Shown piece after piece: positions 34,801 to 48,400 of a DNA stretch of 64,000 bases. Where the stretch lies: assembly GCA_021292105.1 (NCBI GenBank), contig CM037874.1, forward strand, positions 36,692,185 through 36,756,184, written 5' to 3'. A program made the position numbers and the translations under genes. Position 1 is the first letter of the stretch; each line of letters begins with the position of its first letter. The notes beneath the pieces were generated by a model that saw only the letters and a list, made by a program, of their open reading frames with translations, had not been told where the DNA came from and made no database searches. This stretch comes from Anadara kagoshimensis (taxonomy: Eukaryota > Mollusca > Bivalvia > Arcoida > Arcidae).

Positions 34801-37800
34801 TGTATTATTAGGTTTGTAAAAGATAAAATTCAAATGATCCTGTCCTCACATACAACAGTCAGAGTAATATCTGTTGAATCTAAACAAGAGGCCCATGGGC
34901 CTTAACGCTCACCTGTGATCTTTAAACCCATGAGCTTCATTCAAATATCAAAATGATAATTCGACCAATATTCTAATATATATCCCTATACAAAAAGTTT
35001 ATAATTTTTAAGATAAATAAACATCTCAGTACTTGTTTGTATCTGTGATCTTGAAATTTGAACCCATGCTCTTCATTCATATATCAAAGTGACCACTGTG
35101 CCAGTGCCAACAATATTCTAATATACATGCCTATACAAAAAGTTTATAGTTTTCAAGATAATTAACCATTTAGGTATTCATTCGCATCTGTGACCTTGAC
35201 CTTTGAACCCATGACCTTCATTCATATATCAAAATGATCATTAGGATAATACCTAAATATTCTAATATACGTGCCTATACAAAAGGTTTATAGTTTTTGA
35301 GATAAATAATCATTTCAGACCTTGTTCACATCTGTGACCTTGACCTTTGAACCCATAACCTTCATTCATATATCAAAATGGTTGTTAGGCTAATACCTAC
35401 AATATTCTAATATACATGCATATACAAAAAGTTAACAGTTTTCAAGATAATTAACCATTCAGGTATTCATTCACATCTGTGACCTTGACCTTTGAACTCA
35501 TGACCTTTATTCATATATCAAAATGACCATTGGGCCATTACCTACAATATTCTAATATGCATGCCTATACAAAAAGTTCATAGTTTTGCAGATAATTAAC
35601 TATTTTGGTAAACTTGTACATCTGTGACCTTGACCTTTGAACCCATGAACTTAATCGATATATCAAAATGATCGTCATGTCAATACCTACAATTAACCAA
35701 AAATCCTACATCATTATCACCAGAAATGTTTAAAAAATAGCATTTTTTTTTAAAGGTCAAAAACTGGGACATGACCTTGACCTTTGACCTTGACATCAAT
35801 CGGAAGAAAATCGCAAGACAAGATCACCAGTGAAAACTCCATACAATTATCTTCAGCCATTATGAAGTTATAACAATAAATGTCTCATTTTAAAAATTAC
35901 ATAATTTTACGCAAAAAACGTGTAACCTATATTTCGTTCAATTTTCATGAAAAACACAATTGTAGTGTATCTAGGTATCCTGAATCCAAATATCCAATCA
36001 AAATTTGCCTGCACCTTTTGGTTTCAGAGAAGAAGATTTTTTTGTCTTTTGGCTATTTATAGTAACGCAGCCATATTGTTGGGCGTGGTCAAACCCCGAA
36101 CACAATTTTAAAAGCCTGTTACCCAGGCATAATAATCACCAAGTTTCATCAAATTTGGCTCAGTAGTTTTGGAGGAGAAGATTAAAATGTAAAGTTTACG
36201 CACGACGGACGACAAACGACGAACGACGGACGACGGACGGTGATAGATAGCAATAGCTCATCTGAGCCTTTCGGCTCAGGTGAGCTAAAAAACCCAGAAA
36301 GGTCTGATTATTTTGCTAAAAGACTGATTAGTAAGTTAATTTAAAAAAAAAAAAATTAATTAATTTTTTTAAAATGCTTTACTATAGTAATTGGACTTTT
36401 TCTGGATAATTAGACACTTAGCAGTATAGTTAGACCTTTACCAGGATAAGAATAATCAGACACTCACGGGATTTTTAGACTCTATAATATTTACCTTAAA
36501 AAAATAACCTAATTATTCTGGATTTTGAAGAATTATTCCAAATTTTGTCAGCTTATTCCGTATTTGGTTAAAAATTCCGGATTTTTAGATTATTATTCCA
36601 AATTTGGTCTTAACATTCCTGATTTTCGTTTAAGATTACAGAAAGTGTCTAACTATTCAAGAATTCCGCATTTAATCAGGTGAAACCCCGTTCTAGTGGA
36701 TCTGCAATTCATTGTGGTTGACTCACATTCCAAAATTCAGCTGAAAACCTACATTCCAAAATTCAGCTGAAAACCTGCAAGTGTTACGAAATAAACTTTG
36801 GAAAACTTATGAAGGACTGATTGACAGATAGGTCATAACAGTTGTGTGGGGTTTAATAATATCAAAATGTATAACTTGCCTTCGTCTTCCTCACTACCAA
36901 CATTTCCTTCAATAGCATCATAAAACCGTCTTAATAACCCATCAAAATCTACCCTCTCTGAAGCTCTAGGTTCTGTGAATATTTGCTTCTTGCACTGTAT
37001 TTGATCCCACAATCCAGTTGACTACAAAAGAGTATAATATACAACTTTATCATGTATTTTAAATACATGATACTGATGCAAACTACAAATCAATATTGAC
37101 CCACCCCTACCCCCTCCCTCCCCTATATCACACCTTATCCTGAATTTATCGTGTTTATATTTACATCCCAATTAACTTTTAAGTTACTGACTAATTTTTA
37201 TTTCTCATATATGTGTGATGACAATTTTCATAAGCCCTCAAAAAATATCAGATTTTGGGACTAATGCCCTCTGTTTAACAGCCAGCCATGTGCATGATGT
37301 GAAGCATGATAATATAGTAGATTTCAATTTTAGAAATTTTCCGTTGAATTTGAAATGATTATCTATCAAAAACGAACAAAATTGTCTTTTCTAATTATTT
37401 TTAAGAAAAACTGCAACAAATTTTACATTTAACAGTGAAAAATTTAATGGAATTTGACCAAGAAATAAATTTTTGAGAATTTTTTAAAAATATTGCACCA
37501 CTCTGTATTACAATTCAAAATTTCTCAGATTTTCCTTTCATTTCAGTTTATGTAGATTTTTTTTTGTAACATATATGTTACACCTTATTTCAGACAAATA
37601 AATTATATTCAAATGTGTTATTTATATTATAACTCATGTGACAAACATGTATGTTAAATATGAAATAAAAAGAACCAAAAATGAATGAATGAATGAATGA
37701 ATGAATGAATGAATAATTAATAAATAAATAAATAAAATAAATAAATAAAATTTATCATGCTTTCTATCTTTCCCGAAATAAATAATTAATTAAATAAAAA

Positions 37801-39395
37801 ATAAATAAATAAATAAATAAATTGATCATGCTTTCCATCTTTCCCGAAAGAAAGAAAGAAAAATGATCATACCTTCCATCTTTCCCGAAATCTGTCCAGT
37901 GACCTGTATGATGGCAAAAATAACAATACACCTTTTGGTACTTTCTGAAATAACCAATATTGATCTTATGAGGTCAGGGTTTTACGGGACGCGCAATTAT
38001 GCGTTTTTAACGCAAAATAAATTATGTTGGACGCAAAAAATTATCATATGCGTACAGAACTTAAGGCGCAAACAAATCTGTAAACCAATCTGAATTCAAT
38101 GGGAAAACGTGTTTGATATTCTGTTAATATAGACAAGGATTTTTCGAAAACCTTCTAAATGTTGGAATTTCCCGCGTACTAAAAATACATTGGTGTGGAA
38201 AAAAATAGTACTCGTAAATTTCCGGCAAAATTTTGATTATTCGCTTTGAATTGGTAGACACATGATGCTGATGTCCTTGACATCAGTAGCTTGCATGAAC
38301 TGTTGTAATGGCTAAATGGTAAAGTAATATTGGCGATTTTCTTAAGTTTACACCAAAAGAAAAACACACACGATTCAGAGCCTTTGCAGTCGGGCTCGTC
38401 TGACTTGACATTTAAAAGAGAACAAGGGTTTTTAACAGCATGGTTAACGTGGTATCCATGGGTGGAATACAATTGCACAAAAAAGGTGATGTCGTGTGAT
38501 ACATACATCCGTGCATCGAAAAACAATGCAGTCAGTTGTAACAATTTTCAAAATTCAACATTATCGCAACACCAAGACTATATATAATCATAATTATATA
38601 ATCAAAACAAACATACTAATCCATCAGTCCATGTCCGAATCACAATCCAGAAGCAAAGTAAAAACTTTGAAACTGACAAGTTAGGTTAGACACGTGAACT
38701 TCCACCAGGAAATCGAGGCCAGGTGCTCCAAAAGGGTAAGCACCTCCTGTTTAGCTAGCTACACCCGCCGAGTGTGTAATTAATACTTTTAATTTAATTC
38801 AGTTATGGGACCCACATTTGTAGGTTTGGACCCCATTTATTTTTTTAGTGGAGTCCAAAAAACCCACATTTTGAAAAGTTGTGTAAAACCCTGTATGGTA
38901 GACAGGATAAAGCTTAAAGTCACATTACATATCTATGTAAATTCCAGGGTACATGTAAATCTGTTGTGATTAACTTCACTATTTGCATATTTCTGATACA
39001 ATTCTCTCAAATATTCAGCTTTTTTCTTTCTCTACCTTTCATACTGAAGCAGAAAGTAGATTAAAACTGTGGCGCAAATGTCCATTGTAAAAAACAGGTA
39101 ATGTTTAAAATCTGTCGCTCAAATGTCCAATAGCAGTTTTTGAAGTTTCGCTCAAATGTCCTGCACCCTTTGAAAGGGATCTTAAAACTGATGTTCGGTG
39201 TCACGGAAAACGTAGCATGTTAAAGAACCCTGGTTGCAAATTGCCCAGAGTGCACTGCAAAGGTAAAAATTTCTGCAATCTCACCTGTAGCTGGCGACAT
39301 CTCAATATAAGTGAAATATTTTTGACTAGGATGTAAAATCCCATTAAATCAATCCATTGAAAACTTCGACATTGGTCATGTTAATTGTCCACTTT

Positions 39396-39445
<50 letters not shown>

Positions 39446-42400
39446 TTGTAAGCTTTTTAAAATTAATCATATAGTCTTTCAAACAATTTTTTTTTTTTTG
39501 TAGAAATAATGGCATTAATTTCAATTCAACTTCTTTTCACATGTACAAATTAAGAATAATACTTTTATGTTTTCAAAAATATTTTGTGCAACGCATCAAT
39601 TCAATTTACTTGGGCTAGAATGAAAATTTTTCTCTAGCTTTAACAGTTTCAACCATCCACTTCAAAATTAGCATGTTTTGCAGACACAATTGGCAAAATA
39701 TGACACATCAATTTTGAAATTTCCTTGACTCTCAACCATCACTCTTGAACATCTAGACAGGGTTTGACACTAACTTTTTTCAACAGTAGCCCACAGGGAC
39801 AGTAGCTGTTTGAAATCACAAGCCCTGCTTGAAAGTTGAGTTGTCTGTCTGGGTCATGTCCTGTTCCCCCTTCGACCCCCGAAAAAATTGGAAAAATGGA
39901 GCAAAATCCTGCAATCTGGAGAAGTTTAGATAATGATTATATATTCATTGGGTCTAAAAAGATCTGTATTGAGAATATGATCTAATTGTTTTGAGATAAA
40001 CTACTAGCCTATTAGGCTACTGGTAATACAAGAATCACCAGTCCTGACCAATTTTTACTAGCCTCAGGCTAGCGGGCTAGTGTTCATGGTGTTATTGTCG
40101 ATCCCTGCTAGATGTTATTTTGCTTTAGTTCAGTGTTTTTCCTAGAATTCCAGTACTGATACCTCAATCTAAGAGAACTAATCTGTAGAGCTGTCATTGA
40201 TAGGAATTTAAATATTGATGTATCAAAAAATATATTGATAAATCAATATATCAAAAATGTGATTAAAATAGTTTACTTTTTTGTTGAATCTTTTATAGAA
40301 AAATTATTTTTCACCAATATTTGACATGTCTGGTGTCATCTTAAATGTTTCTAATATTATATGCACTCCGTTTTGTATGTCAGTTGGTTTTGAGATACCT
40401 TGAAAATATAGGTTGTAATTATAATACATTTACAACAAGTTTAATCTATGTGCCATCAACTACTCCAACCATGGCCATGAACTGGCGGCCATTTTTGTTG
40501 ATATTGATACTCAAAAAATGTATTGATATATCATATCAATTGCTTTTATCGATGATACATCAATATATAAATCTATCAATGACAGCCTTACTAATCTGAA
40601 TGGTTAAAAATACAAGCAACAGAGAATGGCATTTTTTATAAATATAAAATACCTCACAAACATTAAACACTAACATCCCAGCTCATCTTGAAAACTATAA
40701 GATTCCATGGTCTTGTAAACTGCTTGTAATGACCCATTGTTAGGTCCTCTACCAATGGCACCAACCCAAACCTGTATCACAGAAAAGTTTTAAATTACAA
40801 ACCTGTCTATAAAGGTCATCCAAAGGAAGAAGTAAGAATGGCCTTTATGGGCAGGTGGCCTTTATATACAGGGTTAAAAAAATATGAATAAAGAACAATT
40901 GGGATACATTTCTATTGGCTTTTATAAGCAGGTGGTCTTTAAGGTGGGTCGGACTGTACTAAAATTATGAATTAGAAAATGGAATTAGGTCAAATGTCAA
41001 GGTCATCACTGCCATCAGGTTATATTATATATATGTGTGTGCGTGTTTATTATAAAAATGTAATAATGTTTCCATTTTTTTTCATTTCCATCATTTACTT
41101 GTTGATTACAACTTACATTATCAGGTATGAACATGGTTTGTAAAATAATTGGCACTAGGTCAATTGTCAAGGTCATAGGTATTACTGTATTGTGAAACAT
41201 GGACCTTTTTATATTATGATAATAGCTAGCCTCTAACACATAAGAAATGACACTAGGTCAAATGCAAATGCCAGGTTATCACCTTCATTTGCTGACCTGT
41301 TTATCTTGATAAATATAAATAGCATCCAATTGTATGCAGATGACATAAGTCTTATCTCCCACAGACACCAAGATGCCCAAGAAAAGTTAAGCCGTCTTTC
41401 AGAAGAAGCAATGAAGACTGGCCTCCAAATCAACATCAGAAAGACCCAAGTCATGAGGATTAACAACCAAACAGAAGACCCAGTGCAGCTACACCAAGAA
41501 AACATCAAGGAAGCCGACAAGTTTGTTTACCTGGGCAGTGTCATCAGTAAAGATGGGGGTACAGACAAAGACATCAAGTGCCGCATCAACAAAGCCAGAT
41601 TCACTTTCAACTCCCTTCGACCAATCTGGAGATCAACAGCACTCTCAATAAGAAACAAGATCCGGATCTTCAATACCAACGTCAAGTCCATCCTACTATA
41701 TGGTTCAGAAACCTGGAGGGTAACCAAGACCAACACCAACAAACTCCAGTCATTTATAAACAGATGCCTCAGGAACATCCTCAACATCAGATGGCCTGAA
41801 GTTGTCTCAAACCAACAACTATGGGACAGGACCAGACAAGTTCCAATCGAGGCTGAAATCAGGAAACGAAAGTGGGGATGGATTGGCCTGTATCAAATGC
41901 CACCAGGCAGGCTCTTGACTGGAACCCTCAAGGGAAAAGGAAGAGAGGCCGGCCTAAACAGACTTGGCACAGGAGTATTGACACATAGGCACAAACAGCG
42001 GGAAAGACTTGGGCTGAACTGAAGAAGATAGCCCAGAACCGTGTCAGATGGAGAGGTGTTGTTGCAGCCCTTTGTTCCCCAGGGAATCAAGAGGAATAAG
42101 TCAAGTGTATAAGAAATGGAACTTGGTCAAATGTCAAGGTCATGGTCATCAGTGTCATTATGTAATACACTGACCTGTTTATCCAGTATGCCATGGTTAC
42201 TGTAGATGCATAAGAAATGGAACAAGGTTAGTGTCATCATGTAATATACTGACCTGTTTACACTGTAAAACATGGTTAGTCTGCAACTGTATAAAAATGG
42301 AACTAGGTCAAAGGTCAAGCCCATCACTGTCATCATGTAATTCACTGACCTGTTTATCCTGTATGACATAGTTAGCCTTCAAATGTAAGTAGTAAAGACA

Positions 42401-45400
42401 CTAGGTCAAATGGCAAGGTCATCACTGTTAAAATATAATACACTGGCCATTAATCCTGTGTTACTAGGTTAGGTTTCAACTGTAAAGGGACTTGAATTAG
42501 GTCAAAAGTCAAAGCCATCACTGTTATCATGTTATACACTGACCTGTTTATCATGCATGACATGGTTAGCCTTCAACTGTATAGGAAATGAAACTAGGTC
42601 AAAGGTCAAAGTCATCATGTAATACACTAACTTGTTTGTCCTGTAAGACATTGTTAGCCTTCAATTGTATAGGAAATGCTATTAGGTCAAATGTCAAGGT
42701 CATCAGTCATCTGAATGGTAATGACACAAGGTCAAAAGCCAAAGGTCAAGGTTAATAGCTGTCAACTCTAACCTGTTTATCTTGTATAACATGGTTAGCC
42801 TCCAACTGTATGGGAAATGGTACACCTAGTTCTGACTGGAACGATCCCATGGGAGACAAAGTACCACTAGTTAAAATCACATTCCTAGCTTTGTTAAAGT
42901 CTGAAAAGGCCTACAAAAATAGAAATAAACGTTACTGAGCATGTGCATGCAAATTGCTGGGATGATGTTGGCTGAATGATAATGCCAACTCCAGAACTGC
43001 TAAGATAAAAAAACTCAAAATTCATGTAAATGTAATTTTTAAATATTATGTATACATTTGTATGTCTTGTATTCAATGTCTTCTTTTTATGATAACATTG
43101 GTAAAGATAGTTTACTGAAACTCTTATTAAGAAACCAAGTTTGAGCTGGAACAAACATGGACAGTGGCAGACATGACTACTTCTGCCATACATGGCAAGT
43201 TATAAGAATTACTCTAGAATCATCAATATTCATGGGATAAAAAGTGTGTGGTTCTGTAACTCAAAATACATGTAAATAAATAAATAAATAAATAAATAAT
43301 TAAAAATAATAAATAAAAAAATAAAAAAAATAAATAAACATATTGTAAATAAATAATACTTATAAATAAAATAAATTCCCATTGATGACCTTGTTAAAAA
43401 AAAACTTGTTGACATTAGGGAAATTACAAACCCTAAAATGAATATTCATAACTTTTTTCTGAATGTGATTATAAGTTCTACCTACCACACCTGGATTCAT
43501 ACACCAAAAATTTAATGAACATTCCACAGTGGGTACAGCAGCTCTACCTACAACAAATATAAAATATACCTTTAAAAAAATCTTACATGTATGCTCTTAC
43601 ATGTCTTAGGCCTCAATGGCCAACTGGTCTAAATATCTAGCTTAGAAATGGTATCGTTTCTCATTGTCTAGGTTAGTCTACCACTGCGATAGCACAGTTG
43701 GTAGAGTGCTCGCTCTGTAAGTTGGAGGTCATGGGTTGGAACCCCGACCGGGTCTGACTCAAGACTTAAAAGTGGGTAGTGACTGTTCTTTCGCCAAGCA
43801 CTCTGCATTACGAAATGAAAGTCACGGTTCTTTCGGATGGGAACTTAAAATAAACAAGGTCCTGTGTCACGGTAGGCTTGGCACACTAAAGAACCCTGCT
43901 GTATAATGCCATCCGCAATGCACAGGCAAAATTTCTGCACCTTCGCCTATAGCTGGCGAGGTCTCGATATAAGTGAAATATTCTTGGCTGGGATGTTAAA
44001 CACCATTACTCACTCTCATTGTCTAGGTATTATTCCCTCTTGGGACACAATTTAGCATGAGAAAGTTTGTTTCAGTTTGCTTGGTTGGTGTTTTTTCAAG
44101 ACACTCTGGTTTCAGCAACAGTCCCTGAACTGATTGCATTGATTGAGTGAAAGAATCTTGACACCATTACCGGTACTCAACACCACTCTTTACACACACA
44201 TATATATATATGTGTATAAAATTATTGTATTCAACAACAGGTGCCAAGAGTTAATAAAACATACATTTTAGAATCTTTAATTTCTTTAATCTGTTTTGAT
44301 AATTGATAAGTGGTGAGAGACCCTGGATTTGGAGACTGATGTCTTATCCATTAGGCTGACGCGGCCTCAACTAACAATCAGCAATAATCAATTATGTAAT
44401 AAATACAAAATCAGTGCCATTCTAGAAGAGGCCATTGATCCCTTATTTTGCCAGGCCACTGCGGTAGCTCAGTTGGTAGAGTGCTCGCTCCGTAAGTGGA
44501 AGGTTGTGGGTTCGAACCCCAGCCGGGTCTGACCCAAGACTTGAAAGTGGGTAGTGACTGTTCTTTCACCAAGCACTCGTCATTACGAAATGAAAGTCAC
44601 GGTTCTTTCGGATGGGAACTTAAAATAAACAAGCTCCTGTGTCACAGTGGGCTTGGCATGCTAAAGAACCCTGCTGTATAATGCCATCAACCAACGCAAA
44701 GGCAAAATTTCTGCACCTTCGCCTATAGCTGGCGAGGTCTCGATATAAGTGAAATATTCTTGACTGGGACGTTAAACACCATTACTCACTCACTCCTTAT
44801 TTTGCCAAATGACCCTATTGTTAAGGCTTCAGTAGGCCATATTTAACATTACATGAATACCAAAATATTAATGTTATGGTGTTTTAGAAGAAAGTTCCTG
44901 GAAATGACCCCTTTCAAGTTTGAAAAGTCCTATATTGAGCACTGCAAGGACAATATCATTTTTTCCCCAAAAATATTCTTGACCTTAACTCTTATTACAT
45001 CAATACAAACAATATTCTAATATATATGCCTATACAAAAAGTTTATAGTTTTTCAGATAATAAATAAAATCAGAAAGGTAAAAAATTAGGTCATGACCTT
45101 CACAATTAACCTTGACCTTACCTCCTCTCCTTTTCTTTGAACCTAACCATGTAGCATTCTGTAAAAAGAAATACGTAAATAGCTCAAATAGTTTTATGTT
45201 CCATTTTCCATGCCGGTCTTACTAAAAAGATTTTCACAAAATGTATATACAGGTTTGAAATCCTGACCAAATATGTATCTGTTAAAAATATCAGCTACTT
45301 CTCGCCTGTAAATTGAAGTTGAATCAAGTCTGATGATACAAAACAAAAACGGTTATTTGACATACACTGTTATTTTTTAAACAAGATGCTCATACATTTA

Positions 45401-48400
45401 TAAAATATTTGATTTTTTGGCGATTTCTTAATTTGCATAAAATTTATATCCTGAAAGTTCAAATACTGACTAGAATTGGACCTTCCTTAAAAGCCAACTC
45501 TATATAAGGTCAACGGCCCATTGTTCCTAGGAGAATTTAAAGCAGGTTTGACTGTACATAGTAACATGTATGATAAAGATCTTCTGAGATTCTGAGTCTT
45601 ATTACAATTAAAACTAGCAATGAAGGTGACTTATAAACCATGTATTGTTGTTGGGTCATGACCCTTGCTTGACCCATATGCACCTAAATTTGGTATTCAA
45701 CCCATCGTCTTATATTGGTGGTACATTTGTGCCACATTTGATCTAAATCTGTTCATATTAGACACATTGTCTCATGTTGGTTTAAATTTGTGCCACATTT
45801 GATCAAAATATATTCATAGACATGGAGTAGACACCATATTAGGACAGACACACCAGATGAACTGGGTTTTTTCTATACCAGTTTGTCATTTTTTTTGGCT
45901 AAAAAAATTAGGAAATCGGGAGGGTTTTTATTTAAAAACTACAAAAAAAAAAAAAAAAAAAAATGCCTGCCTTCCTCCACTCTGAGCAAGACCTTCAGCT
46001 TATATGAAATTAGGATAAATCAGGAAAATCAGGAGTCGCTTGGCAGACTGCTATACACCAACCTAAACTTTATTTGTAAGGAGTATAATGAGGATTTACT
46101 TACTGTGTCTGTATTGGTTTTATACACAGTAGACTTCACAACTGCCACTCTGAAATAATTAAACATTGTATTTCTCATTCTGACCACTAAAATTCCCAAA
46201 AGAACACAGTGACTGATACACCTGCATTTTAAACTTTGTTGTCCTTTATAATCATGTTAAAGGTAAAGAAAAAAATGCAGCGGCCAAACTGGGACTCCAA
46301 CCCAGGACCTTCCCAATACTAGCAGGATGCTCTACTCACCAGGATTCAACCTAGGACCAATCTGTTGGTCAGTCACCACAAAGGGTTTGACGAGCCCACA
46401 AATGTAACAGAATAGGGAAAAATGCAGGGGCCAAATTGGGATTTGAACCCAAGACCTTCCCAATACTAGCAGGACTCTCTACCCACTGAGCTACCCAGAC
46501 ACCTATTGAGCCTGGTCTACCACAATCTCATAATATCAGATATTTTAAAAGGGTTTAGTGATAAATCAAAGATAATATTGAGGTCACAGACTTTGGAACT
46601 TCAAAATACTGTGGTGATAAGCGAATTGGCAATATTATCGAGGGTCATTATAATGAGGTTTTTCTGTACTTACCTATAATCAGGAACAAACTTCAGATCT
46701 TCTCTATAAAGGTAATCCAGCACCTTAAATATTTCCTTCAGCGTCATGGTAACGGATGTGTGAAGTTTTACTTCCTTACCAAATGCGTCTCTGACATTTC
46801 TATTCTCCTCCTCAGAATCATCACTGATTTCTGTGTAACACCTCTAGAAAATATAAAATTAACAGATGCAATCCTGGAGCGGATTAATAAAGTTGAGTTG
46901 AGTAATGGATGTTTAGCATCCCAGTCAAGAATATTTCACTTATATAGAGACATCACCAGCTATAGGCATAGGTGCAGAAATTTTGCCTGTGCGTTGCCCT
47001 GATGGCATTAAACAGCAGGGTTTTTTATTGTGTCCCATCTGCCATGACATGGGACCTCGTTTATTTTAAATTCCGATCCAAATGAACCGTGATTTTCATT
47101 TCGTAATGCTGAGTACTTGGCAAAAGAACAGTCATTACCCATTTTCAAGTCTAGGGTCAGACCTGGTCAGGGTTTGAACCCACGACCTTACACTTAGAGA
47201 GAGCACTCTACCAACTGAATTAATGGAGTTTTAAGCCCTAGTTAGGACTTCATCACTTATATCGAGGTGGCGAGTTATTGCAAGGCCTTACTAATAATAC
47301 ATGCTGTTTCAAAAATGGGCACATACATGTAATTAAATGAAAGTGTTATAGTTTTATCAGAAAGAAACAAGAAATCTGTGACCTACTGCTGACTAAGTAT
47401 TGCCCTGCTAGATTTGAAATCAATACCTGCTGTACTGGACCTCATACTGAACTGACATAAAAAATTTCATGTGGCTGTGATTAGTAGTTGCTGAGAAAAC
47501 TAAAAAAAATCTTTGTTTCCGACAGATGGACAGAAGGACAGAGTAATGCAGTATACCTCCCTCTCCTTGGAAGTGTGGATATAATTAATCCAAATAAACC
47601 TCTCAAAATATATGACAGGTTGGATATTTTTACAAATAGCATTATATCATAGTATGACAGTACCTTCAGCTCGTCAAAGTGTTCAGGTCCAAGACCCTCT
47701 TGTTTCAGTCGGACTATGATGTCATACCCAGACCAAACACTGTAGGACTGGTCGTAATCCGTCTGGTTTAAATTATCTGAATTATCTTGTATTATCTTCA
47801 CTAAACCACTACACTGAAAAATAGATTACCAATAATTACCAAGTACAAAACAAAGCAAAACAAACCAAACTGGCCCGGTTTCACAATCATTCCTTAGCTA
47901 AGATTTTCCTTAACTAAAATTTTGCAAAATTTGGTTATCTCTTTTTGGAACTACTGTTGAATATTTTTGTCAAAACTAAATTCAAATGTTTTAATCTAGA
48001 AGTGATGTAAAAATGACACCTTAAATTGCTAAACATGTTGAAAATTAACAAAATTATAGAGATTTGAAATTTTGCAAGATAGGTTAAGGAAAGTCTTAGC
48101 TAAGGAACAAGAGGAATGATTGCGATACCTTGTAGTGCAAACTATAAGTGACCAAAATCACCAAGGGCTGCATATTTTTAGGAATTTCTTTCAAACAGTA
48201 ACATATTTTAGCAAATTTGTTAAAAAAATGTTTTAAAAAGGACTATATTTTCACAAATTTGTGGGGACAATGTGGGTGTGAGGAAGGGGAATAATAAGAC
48301 TAAATGGAAAACCAGTATCTAAAAGAATGTATAAAAACACTCATTTTTTATAACCTTTTTTTTCTAGCTCATCAAAAATCTTTAATAACAGTGGCTCACA

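Noticed and set aside
41310..42022. Host protein-coding gene
   Set aside because: YADD box, LYGSETW and the truncated, frame-shifted end identify a LINE reverse transcriptase fragment.
44456..44530. Possible tRNA gene (intact A and B boxes)
   Set aside because: The same head is followed by the same ~270-bp body in many copies, so it is a SINE head; the 3' acceptor stem does not close.
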